DNA of 64,000 nucleotides from Hymenobacter cheonanensis (lineage in GTDB: Bacteria > Bacteroidota > Bacteroidia > Cytophagales > Hymenobacteraceae): assembly GCF_030581075.1 (NCBI RefSeq), contig NZ_JAUQSW010000003.1, positions 434,001 through 498,000 on the forward strand. The letters run 5' to 3'. Positions 1 through 7,032 of this stretch are shown here, one piece after another. The position numbers were made by a program, and so were the translations under genes. The notes below the pieces were generated by a model. The model ran no database searches and was not told the origin of the DNA. It saw nothing but the letters and a program-made list of their open reading frames with translations. Numbering within the stretch: position 1 is the stretch's first letter; each line of letters opens with the position of its first letter.

Positions 1-88
1 CAAGCTGGCTGCCTAGTTGCCCCCTCTTAATCGGACTGTTGGAATCCCGGCCCCGGCCGGGCTTTATCCACCTCAAATACATTTGGTT

Positions 89-526
89 ATGTGGTCGTCT
101 AACCCCGCCATCTTCATTTTTGCCAATCCGGTGCCAGGCCTGGCGCCGCTGGCGCTCTACCAGCACCAGCGCGGCTCGTGCCCCGACGTGGTGAAGCAGT
201 TCGCTCTTGCGCACCAGGCCCTCGCCCCCGGCGCCGACCTGGGCGAAACCATCTACCAGATGAGCGACTACCTGGAGGAGCTGTTTTCGGACGGCAGCGC
301 AGATTTTGGCGAGCGCTACCGCTACCTCTACGATGCGGCCACCGACGTGCTGGTGGTGCGGCGCCGCAAGTCGCCGAGCGATAAGCTTGGCGTATATGAC
401 CGCAAGGCCACCTTCGGCGGCTGGCAGGCCCTGAACCTGCCCCCGCCCGTGCCCGCGACGTGGCACGAGGAGTTCAGCGGCTCGCTGGCCGACTTCTTGG
501 CTACCTACCTGCCCAGCAACTGGTAG
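89..526 (+). CDS. Hypothetical phage-region protein
   Basis: A 145-residue soluble protein that I do not recognise. I chose the ATG at 89 because the longer frame upstream has a low-quality N-terminus; the start is uncertain. It has a mixed charged and aromatic composition, with no signal peptide or membrane segment. The next gene follows after about 46 bases in the same direction, so the two may be co-transcribed. Function is unknown. Confidence 0.5.
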   Translation: MWSSNPAIFIFANPVPGLAPLALYQHQRGSCPDVVKQFALAHQALAPGADLGETIYQMSDYLEELFSDGSADFGERYRYLYDAATDVLVVRRRKSPSDKLGVYDRKATFGGWQALNLPPPVPATWHEEFSGSLADFLATYLPSNW

Positions 527-572
527 GCATTTTTCAATCGGACTAGGTGGAATTCAGGCAAGTGTCCTGAAA

Positions 573-1076
573 ATGAACCTCCAACGCGCAAAGCGCACCC
601 GCATTATGGCTACCGAAGCCACCCCTAATCCCACCCTTATCACGCTGCAGCCCGCTGCCTCGTACCTGCCCGGCACGCTGGGCTGGGTGCAGCAGAAGCT
701 GCAAACGGTGCAGCTGCAAGTGCGGCCGACCAGCAGCGCCCACCCCCTGCCCGCGCTGTTCTACGGCTTTGGTGCCGGCAGCCACTGCTCGGCTATGCTG
801 GCGTGCCTCGGCCAGGCCCCCACCGGCGACTACCGCCGTAACTACGCTACCCACCGGGCGCCTACGGCATTGGTAGCCGACCGCGTGTACGCGCTGTTTC
901 CGCAGGCATCGCGTGAGCAGCACGGCATGTTTGACTACCTGACCGAACCGGCCCGCGAGCTGGTGCAGGGCTTTATTGAATCGGCCATCGCGGCGTTCCG
1001 TGAGGCGCTGGCCAACGACGATGACGTGGCGTGGCTCGCCTTCCGCGTCGAGTTTGAGCCGCGAAAAGCTGCCTAA
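573..1076 (+). CDS. Hypothetical phage-region protein
   Basis: Encodes 167 residues from the ATG at 573, or 156 from the in-frame ATG at 606 (MATEATP), which may be the real start because the first eleven residues are only basic filler. No membrane segment or known motif is visible. A strong hairpin terminator follows four bases after the stop, so this gene ends a transcription unit. Function is unknown. Confidence 0.55.
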   Translation: MNLQRAKRTRIMATEATPNPTLITLQPAASYLPGTLGWVQQKLQTVQLQVRPTSSAHPLPALFYGFGAGSHCSAMLACLGQAPTGDYRRNYATHRAPTALVADRVYALFPQASREQHGMFDYLTEPARELVQGFIESAIAAFREALANDDDVAWLAFRVEFEPRKAA

Positions 1077-1080
1077 AAGA

Positions 1081-1113
1081 ATAGGCCCGCCCGAATTTTT
1101 CGGGCGGGCCTAT
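1081..1113 (+). terminator. Hairpin terminator
   Basis: A 14-bp inverted repeat (ATAGGCCCGCCCGA and its complement) around a short T-rich loop lies directly after the 573-1076 gene. It separates that gene from the Cas6-like unit. Confidence 0.75.
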
Positions 1114-1178
1114 CTTGCGTGGGGCCTAAAACCCAACTGGCCGCACATTTTTCAATCCCGCCTGTCGCAGTCCGATTC

Positions 1179-1568
1179 ATGAGTTGGTCAGACAATATAC
1201 ACCCGTTTATGTACATTTTAGAAAGCCCCGATGGCACCTTCTCCCACCCCGACTGGCAGCCGCGCCAGGTAACCGATACCGACTGGAACACCGTTTCGGT
1301 GCCGAACGAGCACCGGCCAGGCCACTATGTAGAGCTACAACGGCACAACGTGCGCGTGCAGGACGATGCGGTGTATTTCGCCAGTGCCACCCCGCCGAGC
1401 ATCGACGGCCAGCCGCTGGCCACGTTTCCGACGCACGAAGAGCTGGGCCAGTATCTGTTTGCGGGCCACACCATCAGCCCCGGCCCGGCCGGGCCTGAAA
1501 AGTCGGCGCCGGTGGCCGAGTGCAAGTTTTGGCTTCTACTCGATAAGCCGGTGGGCCGCGATAACTAA
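1179..1568 (+). CDS. Hypothetical protein coupled to Cas6-like gene
   Basis: A 129-residue protein starting at the ATG at 1179 (MSWSDN). The same frame is open upstream to 1119, but that part runs back towards the terminator. Its stop codon overlaps the start of the Cas6-like gene in a TAATG arrangement, which predicts translational coupling and hence a linked role. It is rich in aromatic and acidic residues, with no membrane segment and no motif I recognise. Function is unknown; an accessory or partner of the Cas6-like protein is only an inference from the coupling. Confidence 0.6.
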   Translation: MSWSDNIHPFMYILESPDGTFSHPDWQPRQVTDTDWNTVSVPNEHRPGHYVELQRHNVRVQDDAVYFASATPPSIDGQPLATFPTHEELGQYLFAGHTISPGPAGPEKSAPVAECKFWLLLDKPVGRDN

Positions 1569-2254
1569 TGCGCATCCGCTTCAAATTTGCCTCCAAAGGT
1601 GGGCTTATTCCGTTTGCCTACCAGGATGCGTTGCGCAGCGTGTTGCACCGCTGGCTGGGCGAGCGCAACCTGTGGCACGGCCAGGTGCGCTCAAAATTCG
1701 GTTTTTCTAACCTGCTGAACCTGCGCTCTGTTGGCCGCCACGGCCTGCGGCTACGGCACGGCGCACAAACTGTAGACTGGATAGTCGGCTTTTATGACCC
1801 GGTGCCCGCGCGCCAGATGCTGGAGCGCGGCATTGAGCTACGCTACGGTTTCGGCGACCTCAACCTGGTGGAGGTGCAGCTGGAGGCCGAGCCGCTGGCG
1901 CTGCCGCATGAGCTGCGGGTGCTCTCGCCGGTACTGGTAAAAACACTGGCTGGCAATGATACGCCGCATGGCCTGGGCCGCTGGGACCACCTGCTGCCAT
2001 CTGACCCGGACCACTCCGAGTACTTGACCAATACGTTCCGGCGCAAGCTCGCCGACGTGGGCCTCGACGCCGGCAGCATCGAACTGCGCATGGCCGAACC
2101 GTTTCAAACGAAGCTCATCAAAATTAAGGAAACCCTCAACCGCTGCGCCGTCAGTCCGGTCACTTTTATTGGTGCGACCGACGAGCAGGTGCGCTTTGCC
2201 CGCGACTGCGGCATCGGCCAATCCACCGGCTGTGGATTCGGTTTTTTAGAATAG
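1568..2254 (+). CDS. cas6: Orphan Cas6-like CRISPR RNA endoribonuclease
   Basis: A 228-residue protein with the layout of Cas6, the RAMP-fold nuclease that cuts pre-crRNA within repeats. The N-terminal strand and helix (MRIRFKF, then LIPFAYQDALRSVLHRWL) match the first ferredoxin-like half. H37 and K43 in WHGQVRSKFGFSNL fall where Cas6 enzymes carry catalytic His and Lys. The middle holds LSPVLVK, the usual L-S-P-(I/V)-x-V segment, and the C-terminus has the glycine-rich loop GIGQSTGCGFGFLE. Length is normal (220-270). No other cas gene or CRISPR array is visible in the window; neighbours are unknown phage genes and a DUF932 gene. A CRISPR locus left of the window cannot be excluded. Family assignment is from motifs; the role is unknown. 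Confidence 0.8.
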   Translation: MRIRFKFASKGGLIPFAYQDALRSVLHRWLGERNLWHGQVRSKFGFSNLLNLRSVGRHGLRLRHGAQTVDWIVGFYDPVPARQMLERGIELRYGFGDLNLVEVQLEAEPLALPHELRVLSPVLVKTLAGNDTPHGLGRWDHLLPSDPDHSEYLTNTFRRKLADVGLDAGSIELRMAEPFQTKLIKIKETLNRCAVSPVTFIGATDEQVRFARDCGIGQSTGCGFGFLE

Positions 2255-2258
2255 AGAT

Positions 2259-2555
2259 ATGGCTTACGACTCAGAACGCGACGAATGGTTGGCTCACCTC
2301 CGGAAATGGGGCGAGAGACTAGCTAAGCACAAGCACCCCGCTCACGGTACCAACTGGCAGCGGCTGAACATCAGCGCCCTGGAAACGGCCGCCGTTGCCA
2401 CGCCTGGCTGCCTCACGCGCTGGTGGAACCGCACCCTGCGCGGCGCCGGCCAGAACGAGGCGCGCATTAGCCGCGAGGACTACCTCAAGCTGTGCCCCTG
2501 GCTCGCTGCCTGGTACGGCTACGAGCCGCCGACCCGTGAGTGGAAGTTCTCGTAA
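2259..2555 (+). CDS. Hypothetical protein downstream of Cas6-like gene
   Basis: A small basic, tryptophan-rich protein of 98 residues starting four bases after the Cas6-like stop, so it is probably in the same transcript. It carries several W/R clusters (WGERLAKHKHP, RWWNRTLRG, WLAAWYGYEPP) that could bind nucleic acid, but I recognise no domain. The stop codon runs into a strong terminator, making it the last gene of the 1179-2555 unit. Confidence 0.6.
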   Translation: MAYDSERDEWLAHLRKWGERLAKHKHPAHGTNWQRLNISALETAAVATPGCLTRWWNRTLRGAGQNEARISREDYLKLCPWLAAWYGYEPPTREWKFS

Positions 2556-2590
2556 AAAAGCCCCTGGTGACTGCCACCAGGGGCTTTTTT
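2554..2590 (+). terminator. Hairpin terminator ending the Cas6-like unit
   Basis: A GC-rich stem (GCCCCTGGTG and its complement) flanked by an A-run and a T-run, overlapping the stop codon of the preceding gene. It ends the 1179-2555 unit. Confidence 0.85.
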
Positions 2591-2646
2591 ATGCCCTTTT
2601 GACTGTGGGTAAATAATTGAAAAATAATGAGTTGAAAGGATTTGAA

Positions 2647-2700
2647 AATTAGTGTAATCCGTCGTGCTGGAAGACCTTTATACTATCAAATCACCCACAC
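2647..2700 (+). promoter_or_regulatory. Duplicated leader element, copy A
   Basis: About 54 bases that recur at 5832-5885. The shared blocks are AATTAGTGTAATCCG, an 8-base variable spacer, then GAAGACCTTTATACTATCAA, one variable base and TCACCC. Both copies lie 12-13 bases before a start codon (here the DUF932 gene at 2713), so this is most likely a phage promoter or operator. The spacing of the two blocks around a variable middle suits a promoter or a bipartite protein-binding site. Confidence 0.7.
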
Positions 2701-2712
2701 AACTCACACACA

Positions 2713-3558
2713 ATGAGCACCCTAGTTCAAAATCCCCCCAAGCGCAAAGCTCGCCGTATCGCCAACTTTGTGCCCCCCGTTGAAGCGCCCCAGGTAGTGG
2801 CTGAGCCCACGCCCGCCCCGGTCGAATTGCCCGCCATCCTGGCTCCCGTGGTGCCGTGCCCCGCGCCGGTTGTGCCCACCGGCGCCCTGGCCGAGCTGCT
2901 GGCCTGCCCCGTGCCGGCGAGCACCCGCACCTACGCGCCGGTGAGCCACCGCGACCTTATCGAAGCCGTGAAGGAAGAACTCGACAAGCGGGGCCTGGTG
3001 CTAAAGGATGAGCGCTACCAGCACAACCGCAGCGGCCAGCAGCTATTCGGCCACATGACCGTCGGCGGCGGCAACGGCGAGCAAGACCTAGCCCTGGGCT
3101 TCCGCAACAGCTACGATAAGAGCCTGCTACTCGGGGCCGCTGCCGGCGCGCGCGTTATCGTTTGCTCGAACCTGATGTTTGCCGGAGATTTTAAGGTGCA
3201 GGCGATGCACACGCCTTCGCACCTCTCGGCCGGCCTGCAAAGCCTGGTGAGCGGGGTAGTCGATAACCTCGAAGCGCAGTTCAAGCGCATCCAGCTCGAC
3301 ACCGAGAAGCTCAAGCAGGTCGAAGTGAACCCGCGCATCATTCACGAAATCCTGGGCGAGCTATTCTATTCCGAGTCGGTGGTGAACGAGGCGCAGCTGC
3401 GCATCATTCGCGGCGAGCTACGCGAGCAAAAGAATTTCGGGGATGACACAATGTGGGATTTATATAATCACACGACGGAAGCCTTGAAAACCACCCCTAG
3501 CGGCCTGGTAATCGGCCGCCACATCGAGGCGCACCAGTTTTATATGCAGCGCGCCTAA
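2713..3558 (+). CDS. DUF932 phage/plasmid-type protein
   Basis: A 281-residue protein. Residues 1-75 are a proline/alanine-rich, probably disordered tail. From about residue 80 it resembles the DUF932 family found in phages and plasmids: LGFRNSYDKSLLLGAAAGARV, then VCSNLMFAGDF, and near the end TMWDLYNHTTEALK. The family's biochemical role is not established. It is transcribed from the duplicated leader at 2647-2700 and starts the early block. The next gene begins 78 bases downstream after a small hairpin. The assignment rests on characteristic motifs. Confidence 0.75.
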   Translation: MSTLVQNPPKRKARRIANFVPPVEAPQVVAEPTPAPVELPAILAPVVPCPAPVVPTGALAELLACPVPASTRTYAPVSHRDLIEAVKEELDKRGLVLKDERYQHNRSGQQLFGHMTVGGGNGEQDLALGFRNSYDKSLLLGAAAGARVIVCSNLMFAGDFKVQAMHTPSHLSAGLQSLVSGVVDNLEAQFKRIQLDTEKLKQVEVNPRIIHEILGELFYSESVVNEAQLRIIRGELREQKNFGDDTMWDLYNHTTEALKTTPSGLVIGRHIEAHQFYMQRA

Positions 3559-3584
3559 TACTTAATAATCAACTGTGTACCTGC

Positions 3585-3611
3585 GCCTCCGGCCCCTAGT
3601 CGGTCGGAGGC
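3585..3611 (+). other. Intergenic hairpin
   Basis: A 7-bp perfect stem (GCCTCCG/CGGAGGC) with a 13-base loop between the DUF932 gene and the next gene. There is no T-run, so it may be an RNA-processing or attenuating structure rather than a terminator. Confidence 0.4.
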
Positions 3612-3636
3612 CTGGCCACGCCTTTGCCCTAACACA

Positions 3637-4227
3637 ATGAGTAAGTACGATTTAAGAACCGCCAAGGGCCACGACTTCTTTGAAGTGAGCAGCGCCTTTC
3701 AAAAGTGTATCCGCCGCGGCCTCGAAGAAGAGGCGATGTATTGGGCCGTGGAGCTGTTCAACTCCAACTACGGCGAGTACATCTGGAAGCGCCTGCGCAT
3801 CATGGCCAGCGAGGACGTGGGGCTAGCCCAGCCCGGCATCGTGAGCGAGGTGCACGCGCTGTATCAGCACTACAAGCTCCAAGCCGCCAAGAAGGAAGAT
3901 AAGAACCAGCCCGAGCGCTTGTTTCTCACGCACGCGGTATTGCTGCTGGCTCGGGCCCCGAAGTCGCGCCTGGTCGATTGGGTGCTGATTGCCCAGTGGC
4001 GCTTGCACGAGCACGTGCACCTACCCATCCCAGACTTTGCCTTTGACAAGCATAATGAGGCGGGGCGGCGGCAGGGGCGGGGCTGGAAGCACTTTTTCGA
4101 GGAAGGCAGCCACCTCGAAAACCTGGGCGACGTGCCCGGCGAGGCCGAGGCCCGCTGCAAAGCGATGCAAGCTATCAGCAGCCCCGAGCCTGGGCTATTT
4201 GACCTCGACGGCAATGCCCAAGGGTGA
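3637..4227 (+). CDS. Stand-alone RarA/MgsA C-terminal domain protein
   Basis: A 196-residue protein resembling the C-terminal region of the AAA+ replication-recombination factor RarA (MgsA), without the ATPase module. Residues 16-75 read SAFQKCIRRG, EEAMYWAVELF, YIWKRLRIMASEDVGLA, and then HAVLLLARAPKSRLVDWV follows, the order seen in RarA after its ATPase. RarA acts at stalled replication forks and its C-terminal part mediates oligomerisation. A phage protein with only this part could compete with or redirect host RarA; this is inference. It overlaps the next gene by 14 bases, indicating coupled translation. Confidence 0.65.
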   Translation: MSKYDLRTAKGHDFFEVSSAFQKCIRRGLEEEAMYWAVELFNSNYGEYIWKRLRIMASEDVGLAQPGIVSEVHALYQHYKLQAAKKEDKNQPERLFLTHAVLLLARAPKSRLVDWVLIAQWRLHEHVHLPIPDFAFDKHNEAGRRQGRGWKHFFEEGSHLENLGDVPGEAEARCKAMQAISSPEPGLFDLDGNAQG

Positions 4228-4879
4228 CCAGAAGGCCCGCGTGATGGCCAAGCACGAGCTAAGCGAGCCGGGCTACTACGCTTTTTCGTCTCGGGTGGGG
4301 CAGCAGCGCCACTTCAATGTGCAGACTGCCAAACTGCTTGCGGCCTGCGGATTGGACCCGCTACGCCTGCTTGATGCGCTGAGCCGGCCGGCCCCGCCCG
4401 ACGTGCTCGACGATGCGCAGCTGCTGGAGTGGCTGTGCACCGAGTGCGACTGCCCGATGACCTTGCTGCGGGCCTACGTGAGCGTAGGTGGCGAGCAGCC
4501 CGATGGCAGCGAGTGGGGCCGCATTGCCGCTGGGCTCAACTCGACCACCGAGGCGAGCCTGAGGCGCTGGGGCGACGTGAACCACCTCACCCCGCAGCTG
4601 CTGCGCCGCTACACCGCCCCCGATGGCTTGCCGCTCGATACGCAGGCCGCTATTCTCAGTGCCGACTACGACGGCGAGCCCCTGGAGCCGGAGGCGCTCT
4701 GGCAATTCATCCTAGCCCACCCCGCCGGCCAGCACACCTACCGCCCCCAGAGCTACGGCCACCGCCTAGCTGAGCGCTTTCGACGAGTGGCCGGCTTCCG
4801 CCTCACCTGGGCCTACGCCAGCACCCTGCTGGCCCTTATGAATCAGCCTGACGATGAAGGCGATGACGTTCCTTTTTAA
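4214..4879 (+). CDS. Hypothetical early phage protein
   Basis: Encodes 221 residues from the ATG at 4214, which overlaps the previous gene by 14 bases, or 211 residues from the ATG at 4244 (MAKHELSEP). It is acidic near its end (DDEGDDVPF), with cysteines clustered in LLEWLCTECDCPMTLL that could form a metal site or simply a helix edge. I recognise no family. It sits between the RarA-C-like and methylase-like genes and is followed by a terminator, so it ends the 2713-4879 unit. Confidence 0.6.
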   Translation: MPKGDQKARVMAKHELSEPGYYAFSSRVGQQRHFNVQTAKLLAACGLDPLRLLDALSRPAPPDVLDDAQLLEWLCTECDCPMTLLRAYVSVGGEQPDGSEWGRIAAGLNSTTEASLRRWGDVNHLTPQLLRRYTAPDGLPLDTQAAILSADYDGEPLEPEALWQFILAHPAGQHTYRPQSYGHRLAERFRRVAGFRLTWAYASTLLALMNQPDDEGDDVPF

Positions 4880-4884
4880 CCCTC

Positions 4885-4915
4885 GAATCCCGGCAATTGC
4901 CGGGATTCTTCATTT
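4885..4915 (+). terminator. Hairpin terminator with GGCAATTGCC core
   Basis: A near-perfect palindrome (GAATCCCGGCAA, then its complement) followed by a short T-rich run, right after the 4214-4879 gene. Its core is the decamer GGCAATTGCC, which recurs in other prophage intergenic regions. Confidence 0.65.
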
Positions 4916-4923
4916 CTAGCCTA

Positions 4924-5694
4924 GTGGAAAACCTGCGCTATTATAAAGCCTTCGTCAAAACTGTTGAGCAGCTGGGCCGCCGCCACGGCGTGGAGCGCGT
5001 GTTCAGCGATATGCTCACGCTCACCACGTGCGCGCTGCACCCGCAGACCCTGGCCCACCCTGGCCACGAGCCTGACGCTGCTAATGAGACCGAATACCTG
5101 GCCACGAGCAAGAGCTACCAGCGGCCCGAGCTGGATGGCATTGCCGAACTGATGGGCCTAGTGCTGCTGCAGGCTCGTGAGGAGCCGTTTACCGACCTGC
5201 TGGGCGAGTACTTCACCGAGCACGTGACCAGGGGCCACAACGGGCAATTCTTCACGCCCGACAGCATTTGCAAGCTCATGGCCAGCCTGACTGCCGGCGA
5301 TGAGCCGCCCATTGGCAAAACCGTTTACGACCCGGCGTGCGGCTCGGGCCGGATGCTGCTGGGCTTTGCCGAGGACGCGCCCCGCAACACGTTCTTCGCC
5401 GGCGACGTGGACGTGCGCTGTGCCCGCATGACGGCCATCAACCTGTTTGCCAATAAGCTGACCGGCGAAGTGGCGCATATGAATGCCCTGTCCATGGAGT
5501 GCTGGCGCGGCTGGCACGTGAACGCGGCCCGGGGCGGCATCCAGCCGGTGGCATCGGCCCAGGTGCACCAGGCCGGCCGCCCGGTGCAGCGTGAGGCACC
5601 GCGCCCCGCACCCAGCCCGCCGCCCTCGCTACTGCTGGCCGTACCGCGCGCGGTGGCCGTGGCTAGCCCTGGTGCGCAGCTGGGCCTATTCTAA
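4924..5694 (+). CDS. N6-DNA methylase-like protein with clamp-binding C-terminus
   Basis: 256 residues from the GTG at 4924; the frame extends upstream to a TTG inside the terminator, which is unlikely. It resembles HsdM-type N6-adenine methylases: GEYFTEHVTRGHNGQFFTP leads into the SAM-binding motif I (DPACGSGRML, about residue 137), and GDVDVRCARMTAINL follows. The catalytic NPP(Y/F) motif expected after the SAM fold is absent; the chain passes to MECWRGWHVN and a proline-rich tail. The last five residues are QLGLF, a sliding-clamp-binding motif (consensus QL(S/D)LF) like that at the end of E. coli DNA polymerase II. It may bind SAM and the host clamp without methylating; that is inference. 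Confidence 0.75.
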   Translation: MENLRYYKAFVKTVEQLGRRHGVERVFSDMLTLTTCALHPQTLAHPGHEPDAANETEYLATSKSYQRPELDGIAELMGLVLLQAREEPFTDLLGEYFTEHVTRGHNGQFFTPDSICKLMASLTAGDEPPIGKTVYDPACGSGRMLLGFAEDAPRNTFFAGDVDVRCARMTAINLFANKLTGEVAHMNALSMECWRGWHVNAARGGIQPVASAQVHQAGRPVQREAPRPAPSPPPSLLLAVPRAVAVASPGAQLGLF

Positions 5695-5699
5695 CGAGC

Positions 5700-5731
5700 G
5701 GGGCCCGGCCGGCAATTGCCAGTCGGGCCCC
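5700..5731 (+). terminator. Hairpin terminator
   Basis: Stem GGGGCCCG/CGGGCCCC enclosing the GGCAATTGCC palindrome (5711-5720), just after the methylase-like gene. There is no long T-run. It could also be a protein-binding site because of the palindromic core. Confidence 0.6.
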
Positions 5732-5831
5732 TATCAAATTCACCCTCCTGGCTTCTCAGTTCCAGGAAGAGGAGCAAAGCTAAGCCCATTGTGATAAATA
5801 CTTGGTATTCAAGGAAAAATAAATGTCTGTT

Positions 5832-5885
5832 AATTAGTGTAATCCGCTGTGTATGAAGACCTTTATACTATCAACTCACCCTCAC
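5832..5885 (+). promoter_or_regulatory. Duplicated leader element, copy B
   Basis: Second copy of the element at 2647-2700, with the same two blocks and a different 8-base middle. It ends 11 bases before the ATG at 5897. A partial echo (GTGTAATCC) lies at about 6491, before the small terminase gene at 6508. Confidence 0.7.
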
Positions 5886-5896
5886 AACCTTCTCAC

Positions 5897-6214
5897 ATGA
5901 CCGCCGCAATCAATCAGGCCGCCGTTACGCTGGCCACCCTCATCATCCAATCGGAATATGCCGTGCGCCTCACGCAGCTCACGCCCTGGGCGTGCGTGCC
6001 GGCCGGGTATCGGGGAGCCGCTACCCTGGAAAGCCACGGCTTCTACTACTCCTTTTGGTTCGACTTCACCGGCAACAAGGTGCTCGTGCGCGTGGAGGGC
6101 CTGGGCATCTTCCTGGCCGAGTGGGAGGACGAAGAGCCGCCGGTGGTGGCCACCGTACCCGCGGCAATCGTGTACCAGCTGCCCACGCCGGAGGCCTTGC
6201 CCCAGGCCGCTTAA
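5897..6214 (+). CDS. Hypothetical small phage protein
   Basis: A 105-residue protein starting at the ATG directly after leader copy B, which decides the start over the longer frame from 5849. It is acidic and aromatic (FYYSFWFDFTGNKVLVRVEGLG, then LAEWEDEEPP) with no membrane segment. I recognise no family. The SymE-like gene follows 34 bases later, probably on the same transcript. Confidence 0.6.
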   Translation: MTAAINQAAVTLATLIIQSEYAVRLTQLTPWACVPAGYRGAATLESHGFYYSFWFDFTGNKVLVRVEGLGIFLAEWEDEEPPVVATVPAAIVYQLPTPEALPQAA

Positions 6215-6248
6215 TCAATTCTCCCTCCCCCTACTTCTCACCCCCAAC

Positions 6249-6449
6249 ATGGCAACCACCAAGAAACCTGCTACCCTGACCATCGAACGCCGCTACCGTC
6301 GTGGCAAAGGCGGCGTTATTACGGCCCTTACGAGTCGGCTATTACTTCCCCCCGCCTGGCTGCGAGCGGCCGGCTTTGCGCCGGGCGACCAGGTTGTCGT
6401 GGCGGTAGTGGGCGAGCAGCTGGTAATTAGCCCACAGCCAGTAGCGTAA
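6249..6449 (+). CDS. SymE-like small protein
   Basis: A 66-residue basic protein. Residues 28-62 (LLLPPAWLRAAGFAPGDQV, then VVAVVGEQLVISPQ) match the SymE pattern of a W-L-x-x-A-G-F-x-x-G-D core followed by a short beta strand ending in L-V-I-x-P. SymE of E. coli is an SOS-induced AbrB-fold protein first described as an RNA-cleaving type I toxin and since linked to nucleoid binding. A SpoVT/AbrB-type DNA-binding protein is the alternative. The N-terminus RRYRRGKGG is strongly basic and could bind nucleic acid. It sits between the 5897 gene and the terminase genes, under leader copy B. Confidence 0.6.
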   Translation: MATTKKPATLTIERRYRRGKGGVITALTSRLLLPPAWLRAAGFAPGDQVVVAVVGEQLVISPQPVA

Positions 6450-6507
6450 TACCGTCCTATTATCGCCTGAGGCGGGGTTACATCTTGAGGTGTAATCCTG
6501 CTTTTTT

Positions 6508-7032
6508 ATGAAACAACTCGGTAAACCGGATAAACTCGATAAATACCGCTCGCACCTGGTCGACGGGGCCGACCTTAAGGAAGACGAGCTGGCGATGCTG
6601 GCCAAGTACCGCAAGGCCCACGGCCTGCTCTGCCTGGGCTTCGGCCGCAACCAGGTGCTGGCCACGCTGGAGAAGGAATACGAGCTGAGCCAGCCGCAGC
6701 TCTACGCCATCGTGCGCGAGAGCATCCTGCTCTACGGCTCGATTGAGGAAGTCGATAAAAAGGGCCAGCGCGTCATTTCGCATGAGAATTACAAGCTCAT
6801 GGCCAACCTGGCGCGCAAGAACGGCGATATCGGCAATGCTATTCGGGCCCAGGAAAACGCCGATAAGCTACTGGGGCTCTTCGAGAGCGATAAGACCGTG
6901 CTCGACCCCAAGGCCTTCCTCATTCCGGTGCCGATGGACTTTAGCACCGACCCCGCCGTACTGCGCGAGCAGGAAACGCAGGATATTGATTTTGAAGACG
7001 TAACGGGAGGAGGCGAGGACGATGCAGCCTAA
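6508..7032 (+). CDS. Probable terminase small subunit
   Basis: A 174-residue protein overlapping the large terminase gene by 11 bases, the usual position of the small subunit that recognises phage DNA for packaging. Residues 35-75 (AHGLLCLGFGRNQVLATLEKE, then LSQPQLYAIVRESILLYG) look like a helix-turn-helix region, and residues 90-125 are helical and charged. The C-terminus is acidic. Assignment rests mainly on position and HTH-like content; no strong signature is visible. Confidence 0.65.
   Translation: MKQLGKPDKLDKYRSHLVDGADLKEDELAMLAKYRKAHGLLCLGFGRNQVLATLEKEYELSQPQLYAIVRESILLYGSIEEVDKKGQRVISHENYKLMANLARKNGDIGNAIRAQENADKLLGLFESDKTVLDPKAFLIPVPMDFSTDPAVLREQETQDIDFEDVTGGGEDDAA

Noticed and set aside
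1..2712. CRISPR array near the Cas6-like gene
   Set aside because: I find no regularly spaced repeats anywhere in this stretch; the visible hairpins are terminators.
2647..5885. Duplicated leader element as a CRISPR repeat pair for the Cas6-like protein
   Set aside because: Only two copies, 3.2 kb apart, each directly before a start codon, with a divergent middle block; no spacers. A promoter/operator explains it better.
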